A program made the translations under genes and the position numbers. The notes beneath the pieces were generated by a model. It was not told the origin of the DNA, did no database searches, and was given only the letters and a program-made list of their open reading frames with translations. A stretch of DNA of 8,942 nt from Collinsella aerofaciens (GTDB lineage: Bacteria > Actinomycetota > Coriobacteriia > Coriobacteriales > Coriobacteriaceae). The stretch lies in contig JAJXHK010000050.1 of the NCBI GenBank assembly GCA_021639365.1, positions 1 to 8,942 of the forward strand, in the 5' to 3' direction. This document shows, piece after piece, positions 1-7,245 of this stretch (positions are counted from its first letter, which is position 1; each line of letters starts with the position of its first letter).

Positions 1-20
1 CGTACGCCTGAATCGAAGAA

Positions 21-50
21 GGGGGAGGCCTCGCGGCCTCCCCCTTTTTT
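21..50 (+). terminator. Intrinsic terminator of an upstream unit
   Basis: A perfect 10 bp GC-rich stem (21-30 pairing with 35-44) with a TCGC loop is followed directly by six T residues (45-50). This is a textbook rho-independent terminator for rightward transcription. The gene it serves lies outside the window, and it separates that gene from the acpS promoters downstream. There is no matching A-tract on the left, so it probably works in one direction only. Confidence 0.93.
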
Positions 51-64
51 GCGTTTACGGGCTT

Positions 65-94
65 TTGTCTCACATAGTAGCTGTGTTTTATAAC
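65..94 (+). promoter_or_regulatory. Distal sigma70-type promoter for the acpS operon
   Basis: TTGTCT (65-70, 4/6 match to the -35 consensus) and TATAAC (89-94, 5/6 match to the -10) are separated by 18 bp. It lies just downstream of the upstream terminator and points at acpS. It is one of two tandem candidates and was assigned by motif only. Confidence 0.5.
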
Positions 95-100
95 CCTCGT

Positions 101-130
101 TTGTCGCATCTTCTGTGAACGGGCTACAAT
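101..130 (+). promoter_or_regulatory. Proximal sigma70-type promoter for the acpS operon
   Basis: TTGTCG (101-106, 4/6) and TACAAT (125-130, 5/6) are 18 bp apart. Transcription would start near 136-138, giving a 5' leader of about 20-25 nt before the acpS ribosome binding site. It has the better-placed -10 of the two tandem promoters and is probably the main one for the six-gene operon. Confidence 0.6.
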
Positions 131-149
131 AACTTAGTCTGTGCGATAT

Positions 150-155
150 GGAGGT
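150..155 (+). promoter_or_regulatory. Ribosome binding site that sets the acpS start
   Basis: GGAGGT lies 4 nt before the ATG at 160. It overlaps the alternative upstream ATG at 148, which has no Shine-Dalgarno sequence of its own. The site therefore favours the start at 160. Confidence 0.75.
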
Positions 156-159
156 GAAC

Positions 160-699
160 ATGGCTGAAGCTGGTATCGGGGTTGATATCGTCGAGATTTC
201 CCGTATGAAATCAATTCTTGAAAAGACGCCGTCGTTTGCTCGGCGTGTGTTTACCGAAGAAGAGCGTGCGTATTGTGATGCATCATCGCGTCCCGCTGCT
301 CACTATGCCAGCCGCTTTGCTTCGCGCGAGGCGGTACTTAAAGCTCTCGGCACGGGTTTTACTCAAGGCGTTGGTCGCAAGGATGTTTCGGTTACGCGTG
401 ATAAACTCGGCAAGCCGAAGGCGCTGCTTTCTGGCCGTGCTCTCGAGATCGCTCAAGAGCTGGGTGTTGTTGAGGTCGCTCTTTCCATTACGCTTACAGG
501 AGACTTAGCCGTTGCGAATGCCATCGCGATTACCGAAGATGCTCGGCCTAAGCCAAAAGAGGAAAAGGTGAGTACCAAGAAACGCGTAGCGCAGACATTT
601 AAAGAGGCTCGCTCTGTTTTAGATGAGCTTGAGCAGCTGCAGAATTCAGCATTGACGGAGCACCTGGGCGATGCTTCGCAAGATACGCTAGGAGCATAG
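160..699 (+). CDS. acpS: Holo-[acyl-carrier-protein] synthase with C-terminal tail
   Basis: AcpS transfers the 4'-phosphopantetheine arm of coenzyme A to a serine of apo-ACP, activating the fatty-acid synthesis carrier in the cytoplasm. Family motifs are clear: GVDIVEI at residues 7-13, with D9 as a Mg2+ ligand; FTEEE near 31-35; and SREAVLKALGTG at 55-66, carrying E57 (Mg2+) and K61. DKLGKPKALLSG follows at 81-92. The catalytic core ends near residue 125. Family members are usually about 115-130 residues, but this protein has 179, with an added Lys/Glu-rich tail (about 126-179) predicted to be largely helical. I chose the ATG at 160 over the in-frame ATG at 148 because GGAGGT sits directly before it. 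It opens the operon, and its TAG stop abuts the nnr ATG with no gap. The role is secure; the role of the tail is unknown. Confidence 0.93.
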   Translation: MAEAGIGVDIVEISRMKSILEKTPSFARRVFTEEERAYCDASSRPAAHYASRFASREAVLKALGTGFTQGVGRKDVSVTRDKLGKPKALLSGRALEIAQELGVVEVALSITLTGDLAVANAIAITEDARPKPKEEKVSTKKRVAQTFKEARSVLDELEQLQNSALTEHLGDASQDTLGA

Positions 700-2316
700 A
701 TGAAACCGGTTTTGAGTACCGAAGAAGTCGTTCGTCTCGAGGATATCATCGAACGCGAAGGGACTTCGAAGGCCGAGCTTATGGAGCTAGCGGGTGAGTT
801 TGCCGCCAACGAGGTCTTGAAGCTCAATCCCGATCGGGTTCTCGTTCTGGTCGGTTTTGGTAATAATGGCGGCGACGGTTGGGTTGCCGCCGATATCCTG
901 AGCCACAAGGGTGTGGACGTGGATATCGTTTCTCCGGTTGAGCCGGATGAGATTCCTGCTGCTCTGGCACGTCATGTTGCTCGTCGAACTGCCGGCCGCG
1001 ATGTGCACGTTTGCGTCGGTCCCTCGCGTGACGAACTCGAGGTTTTGATCGATAAGGCCGATGTTGTTGTCGATGCCATTTTTGGTACCGGTTTCCACGG
1101 GAATCTGCGTGCGCCGTTCTCCATTTGGATTCCTACGGTCAATGAATGCGCCGATTGTGTCGTATCCATTGATGTCCCCTCGGGCCTGAATGCCGAGACG
1201 GGCGTTGTTGATGACGACTGCATTCGTGCCGAGCGCACGGTGACGATGATTGCGCCCAAGATTGGCCTGTATAGCGCTGATGGCCCTGAGTATGCTGGCG
1301 ATTTGATCTGCGGCAATCTTTACGACCGTCTTGACGAAGTCATCGATGATGTCGACCACGCCGCCGAGATTGTCGAGCCCGGTGACTTAGTTGATTACTT
1401 TGCTCCGCTACCATCGAATATCGATAAGTATTCCCGTGGCTCTGTGCTTATTGTCGCCGGATCTGCGCAATATCCTGGTGCTGCCATTATGGCGGCCAAG
1501 TCTGCAGCTCGCGCGGGTGCTGGTTACGTGGCAGTCGCGGCTCCTGACGCCTGCGCTAATCTCATTCGCATGGCACTTCCTTCGATTCCCGTCTTTGCTA
1601 TTCCGTCTGATTCCCGCGGATCCTTTGGCGCCGCTGCGCGCATGACGGTGTGCGAGATCGCAAAGAAGTACAGCTGCGTGCTGTGCGGTCCCGGTATGAC
1701 GACGTCTGCCGGCGCTATGCAGGTGGTTTCGGGCTTGCTCGAGCTTGATGTACCGCTAATTTTGGACGCCGATGCACTCAACTGCCTTGCTAAGATTGCC
1801 ATTGACGGTATTGATAGTAACCCCGAGATGTATCGTCGCGAGCAGCCGTTGGTTATGACGCCGCACTATCGTGAGCTTTCGCGTCTGGTTGCCGGTGACG
1901 AGGTGAACGACCTTGGTACCGCGATTGCAGCTGCGCAGAAGGTTGTCTGGGCTGCAGGCTCCGACAATCTGGTGGTCATAGCCAAGGGGCCGACGACGGC
2001 TATCTGTGGCGTTGAGCGCGTGCTGCTGCCACTCTCGGGTCCGGCTTCTCTGGCAACTGCCGGTTCTGGTGATGTTCTCGCGGGTATTTTGGCCGGCACG
2101 CTTGCCACCATGCGCGACGAGATGGATCGTTGGGAGCTGCTGTATTCGTACGCCGTCGCACTTCACAGCTACGCCGGTTTTGCTGCGGCGACGGAGTATG
2201 GTGAGAAGAGCGTTATCGCGACCGATCTTATCGACTTGATCGGTCCTGCCATGGAGCTGGCGGCAAAGGATGCGCTCGAAGATCTGGGAATCATGGACGA
2301 AGGGTCGGATGACTAA
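700..2316 (+). CDS. nnr: Bifunctional NAD(P)HX epimerase/dehydratase
   Basis: This enzyme repairs hydrated, inactive NADH and NADPH. The N-terminal NnrE (YjeF_N) domain epimerises R-NAD(P)HX to S, and the C-terminal NnrD domain dehydrates S-NAD(P)HX using ADP or ATP. In the N-terminal half I see GFGNNGGDG (52-60), DAIFGTG (125-131) and SIDVPSGLNAETG (156-168). The ribokinase-like half starts near 240 with DKYSRGSVLIVAGS (242-255), then CGPG (329-332), ILDADALN (354-361), MTPHYRE (386-392), IAKGPTT (427-433) and ATAGSGDVLAG (452-462), whose D458 is the expected catalytic base. At 538 residues it is close to the usual 490-540. The ATG follows the acpS stop directly, with AGGAG at 690-694 inside the end of acpS. 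All key motifs are intact. Confidence 0.95.
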   Translation: MKPVLSTEEVVRLEDIIEREGTSKAELMELAGEFAANEVLKLNPDRVLVLVGFGNNGGDGWVAADILSHKGVDVDIVSPVEPDEIPAALARHVARRTAGRDVHVCVGPSRDELEVLIDKADVVVDAIFGTGFHGNLRAPFSIWIPTVNECADCVVSIDVPSGLNAETGVVDDDCIRAERTVTMIAPKIGLYSADGPEYAGDLICGNLYDRLDEVIDDVDHAAEIVEPGDLVDYFAPLPSNIDKYSRGSVLIVAGSAQYPGAAIMAAKSAARAGAGYVAVAAPDACANLIRMALPSIPVFAIPSDSRGSFGAAARMTVCEIAKKYSCVLCGPGMTTSAGAMQVVSGLLELDVPLILDADALNCLAKIAIDGIDSNPEMYRREQPLVMTPHYRELSRLVAGDEVNDLGTAIAAAQKVVWAAGSDNLVVIAKGPTTAICGVERVLLPLSGPASLATAGSGDVLAGILAGTLATMRDEMDRWELLYSYAVALHSYAGFAAATEYGEKSVIATDLIDLIGPAMELAAKDALEDLGIMDEGSDD

Positions 2317-2318
2317 TC

Positions 2319-3464
2319 ATGAATAAAGCCGATTTGACGCGCTGGTCCTGGGTCGAGATCGACCGCGGGGCGCTCCGTCGCAACACGAGGGCCTATAAGA
2401 ACTTGTTGAATCCGCGTCAGCGCCTGTGCTGCGTGGTCAAGGCCGATGCTTATGGTCATGGAGCTGTTGAGTGTGCCAAGATCATGTATTCGGCCGGTGC
2501 CGACATGTTTGCCGTGGCGACGGTCAACGAGGGCGTTGGGCTCCGTCAGGGCGGGATTACTAAGCCCATTCTGATTCTAAGTGAGCCGCCTATCGAGGCT
2601 ATTCCTGCATTGCTCGAATTCGATATCATGCCCTCGGTCTATACGTCCGATTTTGCTCTTGCGTATGGCGAATGCGCCGTCGCGGCGGGCAAGGTGGGCA
2701 AGTACCATCTTGCCATCGAGACGGGCATGAATCGTATCGGCGTTCACTACACACAGGTGCTCGACTTTGTACGCGGCATCAGTTTCCATCGCGGCATCCA
2801 GTGCGACGGCGTATTTACGCACTTTGCCACGGCCGATGAACCTTCGGGTTGGGACTACAAGCTGCAGTGCCAGCGTTTTACCGAGGCCGTTCAGGCCATT
2901 AAGGACGCAGGTTTTGAATGCGGTATCGTGCATTGTGCCAATACGCCGTCCTCGATGCTCGATTCTTCAATGCACTTTGACATGATTCGTGCCGGCATCG
3001 GTTTGTATGGTCTGCAGCCATGTGAGCTGAGTGGTCGCGTGATGCAGCTTGATCCCGTCATGAGCGTCCACGCGCGTGTGACGCGTGTGGCGCATCCTGC
3101 GATGGGCGAGGGCGTGGGCTACGGCTTTACCTACCGCGTACCGCGCACGCGCGTTCAGATCTGCACCCTTCCGATCGGTTATGCCGATGGCCTTTCGCGT
3201 ACGCTTTCCAATCGTATGGACGTGCTGTATCGCGGCGAGCGTGTGCGTCAGGTGGGCAATATCTGCATGGACCAGTTTATGGTCGCCATTCAGTCCAACC
3301 CGGCGCATGAGATTCCCGAGGCCGAGTACGGTGACGAGATGATCATTGTCGGCCGCGATGGAGATGCCGAGATTACCATGGACGAGATGGCGCGCCTACG
3401 CGGCACGATTAACTACGAGGTCGCTTGCGGCTTTGGTATGCGTCTCGACAAGGTCTACGTGTAG
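2319..3464 (+). CDS. alr: Alanine racemase
   Basis: This PLP-dependent cytoplasmic enzyme interconverts L- and D-alanine and supplies D-Ala for peptidoglycan. The PLP lysine is K41 in VVKADAYGHG (39-48). The second catalytic residue is Y268 in GVGYGFTYR (265-273), and IGYADG (286-291) and GNICMDQ (313-319) are also present. The C terminus TINYEVACGFGMR (363-375) matches the family ending. The length of 381 residues is typical. The start lies 2 bp after the nnr stop. The only upstream purine run, AAGGG at 2300-2304, is 14 nt away, so translation probably depends on coupling to nnr. Its place next to nnr and ahead of the tsa genes matches the common actinobacterial order. Confidence 0.96.
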   Translation: MNKADLTRWSWVEIDRGALRRNTRAYKNLLNPRQRLCCVVKADAYGHGAVECAKIMYSAGADMFAVATVNEGVGLRQGGITKPILILSEPPIEAIPALLEFDIMPSVYTSDFALAYGECAVAAGKVGKYHLAIETGMNRIGVHYTQVLDFVRGISFHRGIQCDGVFTHFATADEPSGWDYKLQCQRFTEAVQAIKDAGFECGIVHCANTPSSMLDSSMHFDMIRAGIGLYGLQPCELSGRVMQLDPVMSVHARVTRVAHPAMGEGVGYGFTYRVPRTRVQICTLPIGYADGLSRTLSNRMDVLYRGERVRQVGNICMDQFMVAIQSNPAHEIPEAEYGDEMIIVGRDGDAEITMDEMARLRGTINYEVACGFGMRLDKVYV

Positions 3465-3467
3465 GAG
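3463..3467 (+). promoter_or_regulatory. Ribosome binding site that sets the UDG start
   Basis: AGGAG overlaps the alr TAG stop and lies 5 nt before the ATG at 3473. This makes 3473 the likely start of the glycosylase gene rather than the in-frame ATG at 3425 inside alr. Confidence 0.75.
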
Positions 3468-3472
3468 TCGCT

Positions 3473-4093
3473 ATGGGCGTCATGCACATTCCCGGCCATA
3501 GCCATCAGGCGCCGCGTGAGGTCGCACTCGAGGAGATCGAGGCCGTTCTGGGCGATTGTCACCTTTGCCAGCTTTACCAGTCGCGCCACAACATCGTGTT
3601 TGGCGTGGGAAACCCCCGCGCTCGCGTGATGTTTATTGGCGAGGCGCCGGGCCGTAATGAGGATTTGCAGGGCGAGCCCTTTGTGGGGGCGGCAGGCGAG
3701 GACCTCAACGGCATTTTGTCGCTGGCGGGGCTCAAACGCGAAGACGTCTACATTGCCAACGTGCTTAAGTGCCGCCCGCCGGGAAACCGCAATCCGCGTC
3801 CCGAGGAAGTGCTGGCTTGCTCGCCGTTTTTGCGTGAGCAGATTCGAAGCATCTGGCCTGATATTATCGTGACGCTCGGCAATCCCGCGACGCACTTTGT
3901 GCTTAAGACCGAGATCGGCATTACTAAGCTGCGCGGCAGGTTCCACCAGATGGGGCATTTTGTGGTAATGCCCACGTTCCATCCGGCAGCGGCGCTGCGC
4001 AATCCGGCGTGGCAGGAGCTGCTGGAGGAAGACTTTAAGATGCTGGGCGACTATCTGGAGCGACATCCCGCGCCAGAGGACGCCTCGGAATAA
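3473..4093 (+). CDS. Family-4 uracil-DNA glycosylase, Fe-S type
   Basis: This enzyme removes uracil (from deaminated cytosine) from DNA as the first step of base-excision repair. Family 4 carries a [4Fe-4S] cluster. The four ligand cysteines are visible as C29 and C32 (DCHLC), C100 (NVLKCRPPGNR) and C116 (EVLACSPF). The active-site motif is GEAPG (56-60) followed by ED, and the second motif is HPAA (170-173) near the C terminus. From the start at 3473 the protein has 206 residues, normal for the family. Starting at 3425 would add 16 residues encoded inside alr and has no good ribosome binding site. It sits 8 bp after alr and 12 bp before tsaE, so it is part of the operon despite its unrelated role. 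Family-5 UDG is a less likely alternative. Confidence 0.92.
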   Translation: MGVMHIPGHSHQAPREVALEEIEAVLGDCHLCQLYQSRHNIVFGVGNPRARVMFIGEAPGRNEDLQGEPFVGAAGEDLNGILSLAGLKREDVYIANVLKCRPPGNRNPRPEEVLACSPFLREQIRSIWPDIIVTLGNPATHFVLKTEIGITKLRGRFHQMGHFVVMPTFHPAAALRNPAWQELLEEDFKMLGDYLERHPAPEDASE

Positions 4094-4105
4094 TAAGGAG
4101 CATAT

Positions 4106-4612
4106 ATGTCCCTGGAGCGCCTGGGGGTAGGTACTTATAAAACGACTTGCGCTGCCGATACGGAGTACTTTGGCGAGCTAATTGCACCGTGCCTTGAGGA
4201 CGGAGATGTGCTCATCCTGACCGGTGGCCTGGGAGTGGGCAAAACTCACTTTACCAAGGGCGTCTCGCGCGGGCTGGGCGATGGGCATATGGTTACGAGC
4301 CCTACGTTCGCGCTCATGGCCGTTCACGATCAAGGTCGTATTCCGCTGTTTCACTTTGATCTATACCGCCTGGAGCATGCCTACGAGCTCGAGGATACAG
4401 GCATTTTCGATGTGCTGGGCTATGAGGGTGCTTGCCTGCTGGAATGGGGCGAACAATTCCAGGACGAGCTGACGGATGAGTATCTTTCGGTGACGCTCCG
4501 GCGTGATGAGGGCGACAGCGATGTGCGAACGATAACGCTCGAGGCGCACGGTGACCGCGCAATGGAGCTTTCCCATTTGATTGATAAGGCTGTACAAGAT
4601 GAGCTTGCATAA
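4106..4612 (+). CDS. tsaE: tRNA t6A37 biosynthesis ATPase TsaE
   Basis: TsaE is the P-loop ATPase that drives the TsaB-TsaD complex through its cycle in making N6-threonylcarbamoyladenosine at position 37 of tRNAs reading ANN codons. The Walker A motif is GGLGVGKTH (40-48). SPTF (65-68), HFDLYRL (83-89) and LLEWGE (111-116) are the usual family signatures. It has 168 residues, slightly above the typical 140-160. AAGGAG (4095-4100) lies 5 nt before the ATG, giving the strongest ribosome binding site inside the operon. The gene overlaps the next one, which encodes its partners TsaB and TsaD, by 14 bp; this fits a shared complex. TsaC, which makes the threonylcarbamoyl-AMP donor, is not in the window. 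Confidence 0.95.
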   Translation: MSLERLGVGTYKTTCAADTEYFGELIAPCLEDGDVLILTGGLGVGKTHFTKGVSRGLGDGHMVTSPTFALMAVHDQGRIPLFHFDLYRLEHAYELEDTGIFDVLGYEGACLLEWGEQFQDELTDEYLSVTLRRDEGDSDVRTITLEAHGDRAMELSHLIDKAVQDELA

Positions 4613-6983
4613 CGACAACGCGCTGGTGGTGGCGCTCGATACCTCGACCGACATGCTTGCCTGCGCGGCAAGCTGGATTGATGGGCAGACGGGCGAGACG
4701 AAGCTCGTGAGTGGCGATCACATGTGTCGCCGTCACGCCAACGTTGAGCTCGTGAATACCGTTGATGGCGTGCTGGCTCAAGCCGGTCTGGATCGCAGCG
4801 ATGTTGGTTGCTACGTGGTCGGCCGCGGCCCGGGGTCATTTACGGGTGTGCGCATCGGCATCTCCACTGCCAAGGGCCTCGCGCGTGGTGCCAATGTTCC
4901 GCTGCTGGGTGTGTCGACGCTTGACGCTTGCGCTTGGACGGCGTGGAAGGCTGGCGTGCGCGGCAAGCTTGGTATCTTGGCCGATGCTATGCGTGGTGAG
5001 GTATATCCGGCGCTGTATATGCTGGTCGATGAGGGTCCCGAGCGTCAATTTGAGCGCGAGCACGTGGTTAAGGCCGCCGTGGCGCTCGATGAGTGGCGCC
5101 AAGCAGCGGACTGGGACCAGGTTCAGCTGACCGGTGACGGTCTCGTGCGCTATGGCAAGCTGCTGGGTGAGGACGAGGCCGCCCGCTGCGTGGAGCGCGA
5201 CCTGTGGTGGCCTTCGGGCGAGGGCTTGCTGCTCGCGCACGCTGCGGGTGGCGGCGATCCGGCTCGCGTCCTGCCGATTTACACGCGCCTTTCGGATGCC
5301 GAGGAAAACGAGCGCAAGCGTCTTGGTCTTGCTGAGAGTGCACAGAGCGAAATTACGGGCGTTGCCGATGAGCTCGCCGGTCGTCATCTGCAGTTCCGTC
5401 CCATGGGCGCGGCGGATGCCGAGGGCGCGAGCGCGCTAGAGGCTGCCTGCTTTGAAGGTGCCGGACACGAGGCGTGGACGCCGGGCATGTTCCTGTCCGA
5501 ACTGGGCGAGGACGTCGCTGCGCCGCGTAGTTGGTGGGTGGCACACGACGACGGCAAGCTGCTGGGCCTTGCCGGCGGTATGGTCGTGGACGGTGATGTG
5601 CAGATTCTGGATGTCGCCGTCGACCCGGCACATCGCCGTGAGGGCATTGCCCGCAAGCTGCTGTCGCATGTGAGCTATGATGCCCAGATGCTCGGCTGCA
5701 CCACGGCTTCGCTCGAGGTCGAGGACGGCAACGAGGGAGCGATCGCGCTTTATAACGCTCTGGGCTTTACCGAGGCAGGACGGCGCCGCGGCTACTATGG
5801 TGCTGGCAAGGATGCCATCGTCATGACGGCCCCTCTTCCCCTGGTGCTTCCGGTCGACAATGCCTCGCCCGAGCCGACGGCGGCAGAGCAGCGCGTATGG
5901 CCGCTGCCTGCGCCTGGGCGCTCCGAGGGGGAACGTGCCGAAATTGAGCGCCGCCGCCTAGTGCTCGCTATCGAGAGTTCCTGCGACGAGACGGCCGTGG
6001 CGATTATCGATGCGGATGGCAATATGCTGGCCAACCAGGTGTCGACACAGATTGATTTTCACGCCCGCTTTGGCGGCGTGGTGCCCGAGATCGCCTCGCG
6101 CAAACACGTTGAGGTGATTGTGAGTGTCGTGGATGCGGCGCTCGAGGATGCCGCAGCATCGCTGGGCCTTACGGGCGGAGCCATTGCACCAAGTGAGCTT
6201 GCCGCCGTGGGCGTGACACAGGGTCCGGGCCTGGTGGGCGCCCTCGTGGTGGGCGTTGCCTTTGCCAAAGGCTTTGCCTACGCTGCCGGTAAGCCGCTCG
6301 TATGCGTCAACCATCTGGAGGGGCACCTGTTTGCCAACTTGCTGGCGCAGCCCGACCTCAAGCCGCCGTTCATCTTCACGCTTGTCTCGGGCGGGCACAC
6401 CATGCTCGTGCACGTGAAGGCATGGGGCGACTACGAGGTACTTGGTGAGACACTCGACGATGCTGTGGGCGAGGCCTTCGACAAGGTAGCCAAGGCGTTG
6501 GGTCTGGGCTATCCCGGTGGCCCCATCATCTCCAAGCTGGCCGAGACGGGCAATCCCCGCGCGATCGATTTTCCTCGCGCGCTTAACAGCAGGGGGGACT
6601 ATCGCTTCTCGCTTTCGGGTCTTAAAACGGCCGTGACGCTCTACATCGAGCAGGAGACCAAGGCCGGGCGCACGATTCACCTGCCCGATCTGGCGGCTTC
6701 GTTTGAGGCAGCTGTCTTTGACGTGCAGTACAAGAAGGCCAAAAACGCACTGCACGCTACCGGATGCAAGGAATACTGCATCGGTGGCGGCGTCTCGGCC
6801 AACCCGCATCTGCGCGAGATGATGATCAAAAAGCTCGGACGCCAGGGCATCCGCGTGACGGTACCGCCTCTCTCGGCATGCACCGACAACGCCGCCATGA
6901 TTGCGGAGGTCGCTCGCCGTAAATTCGACCGAGGTGAAATCTCGTCGTTCGACGTCGACGCCGATCCAAACATGACGCTGTAG
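4599..6983 (+). CDS. tsaB-rimI-tsaD: TsaB-RimI-TsaD trifunctional fusion protein
   Basis: One open frame joins three proteins normally made separately. TsaB, residues about 7-232 (4617-5294), has GRGPGSFTGVRIG (75-87) and the end motif PIYTR (226-230). RimI, a GNAT domain at about 264-412 (5388-5834), has HRREGIARKLL (345-355) as the acetyl-CoA loop, NEGAIALYNALGF (378-390) and RRGYYGAGKDAIVM (396-409). TsaD, 453-794 (5955-6980), has SSCDETA (460-466), metal ligands H572 and H576 in NHLEGH, VSGGHT (596-601) and D763 in CTDN. A Pro/Glu-rich linker (about 413-452) separates RimI from TsaD. TsaB and TsaD form the t6A37 synthesis core with TsaE; RimI acetylates the N-terminal alanine of ribosomal protein S18. 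The ATG at 4599 (AAGG at 4586-4589) is preferred to a TTG at 4581. No frameshift or internal stop is seen, and all three domains keep their key motifs. Confidence 0.93.
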   Translation: MSLHNDNALVVALDTSTDMLACAASWIDGQTGETKLVSGDHMCRRHANVELVNTVDGVLAQAGLDRSDVGCYVVGRGPGSFTGVRIGISTAKGLARGANVPLLGVSTLDACAWTAWKAGVRGKLGILADAMRGEVYPALYMLVDEGPERQFEREHVVKAAVALDEWRQAADWDQVQLTGDGLVRYGKLLGEDEAARCVERDLWWPSGEGLLLAHAAGGGDPARVLPIYTRLSDAEENERKRLGLAESAQSEITGVADELAGRHLQFRPMGAADAEGASALEAACFEGAGHEAWTPGMFLSELGEDVAAPRSWWVAHDDGKLLGLAGGMVVDGDVQILDVAVDPAHRREGIARKLLSHVSYDAQMLGCTTASLEVEDGNEGAIALYNALGFTEAGRRRGYYGAGKDAIVMTAPLPLVLPVDNASPEPTAAEQRVWPLPAPGRSEGERAEIERRRLVLAIESSCDETAVAIIDADGNMLANQVSTQIDFHARFGGVVPEIASRKHVEVIVSVVDAALEDAAASLGLTGGAIAPSELAAVGVTQGPGLVGALVVGVAFAKGFAYAAGKPLVCVNHLEGHLFANLLAQPDLKPPFIFTLVSGGHTMLVHVKAWGDYEVLGETLDDAVGEAFDKVAKALGLGYPGGPIISKLAETGNPRAIDFPRALNSRGDYRFSLSGLKTAVTLYIEQETKAGRTIHLPDLAASFEAAVFDVQYKKAKNALHATGCKEYCIGGGVSANPHLREMMIKKLGRQGIRVTVPPLSACTDNAAMIAEVARRKFDRGEISSFDVDADPNMTL

Positions 6984-7011
6984 TCGTACGGGTGCGGTCC
7001 CCGGCCCTGAC

Positions 7012-7128
7012 CGGCCCGGCGGCCCCATATGAACTTTCCTGCTCTACAGTCCTGCTCACGACGGAGGCCACATTAAGTGGCCTCCTGTTCGTGCGGAACT
7101 CGCGATAAAGTTCATATGCGCCGCCCGG
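7012..7128. repeat. Nested inverted repeat, possible palindromic element
   Basis: The outer arms contain a perfect 12 bp inverted repeat, CATATGAACTTT (7026-7037) and AAAGTTCATATG (7107-7118). Imperfect GC-rich pairing extends outward (about 7014-7025 with 7119-7128). Inside is a second hairpin with a perfect 9 bp stem (7063-7071 with 7077-7085) and an outer CACGA/TCGTG helper stem (7057-7061 with 7089-7093). A CCTGCTC direct repeat occurs at 7038-7044 and 7051-7057. The structure sits about 30 bp after the fusion gene. It could be a REP- or MITE-like dispersed element or an mRNA 3' end structure. I see no transposase and no clear target-site duplication. Confidence 0.7.
7063..7090 (+). terminator. 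Possible terminator after the tsa operon
   Basis: The 9 bp stem GGAGGCCAC/GTGGCCTCC with loop ATTAA is followed by TGTTC, which is poor in T for an intrinsic terminator. It is the best candidate for ending the acpS-tsaD transcript, since nothing stronger lies before the next promoter. It could equally be the core of the surrounding palindromic repeat. Confidence 0.35.
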
Positions 7129-7140
7129 CTCCCGCGGCCC

Positions 7141-7245
7141 TCAGGGGCATCTCTCATGCAAAAACTTTTGTTGAGTAAAGTCCGAGGTCAGTGGCGTTTT
7201 ATACCGAGAATTTCAAAAAAGTTGAAAATTCATTACAAATTTGCG
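7141..7245. other. AT-rich non-coding spacer
   Basis: This stretch is clearly more AT-rich than its surroundings and has no plausible gene. It holds a weak hairpin: GAATTTCAA (7208-7216) with TTGAAAATTC (7222-7231), one base bulged. A short A/T palindrome lies at 7159-7170. It directly precedes the cstA promoter, so it may act as an upstream promoter element or bind an unidentified regulator. Confidence 0.5.

Noticed and set aside
71..125. Small imperfect repeats upstream of acpS (CACA/TGTG and two ACGGGCT copies)
   Set aside because: Short matches expected by chance in this length; no link to a known operator.
481..520. Loss of the His in the C-terminal SxSH-like motif of AcpS (here SITL)
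   Set aside because: E. coli AcpS also lacks this His, and the Mg2+ ligands D9 and E57 are kept, so it does not suggest inactivity.
453..908. Minus-strand open frame across the acpS-nnr junction
   Set aside because: Ser/Thr/Arg-rich shadow translation overlapping two well-supported genes.
3425..3472. Upstream in-frame start extending the uracil-DNA glycosylase by 16 residues
   Set aside because: It lies wholly inside alr and lacks a ribosome binding site; AGGAG at 3463-3467 points to the ATG at 3473.
4581..4598. TTG start for the TsaB-RimI-TsaD fusion
   Set aside because: AAGG at 4586-4589 lies after this TTG and is well spaced for the ATG at 4599, where TsaB-like sequence soon begins.
5958..7028. 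Minus-strand open frame opposite the TsaD part of the fusion
   Set aside because: It mirrors the codon pattern of the strongly supported TsaD domain and shows no recognisable motif.
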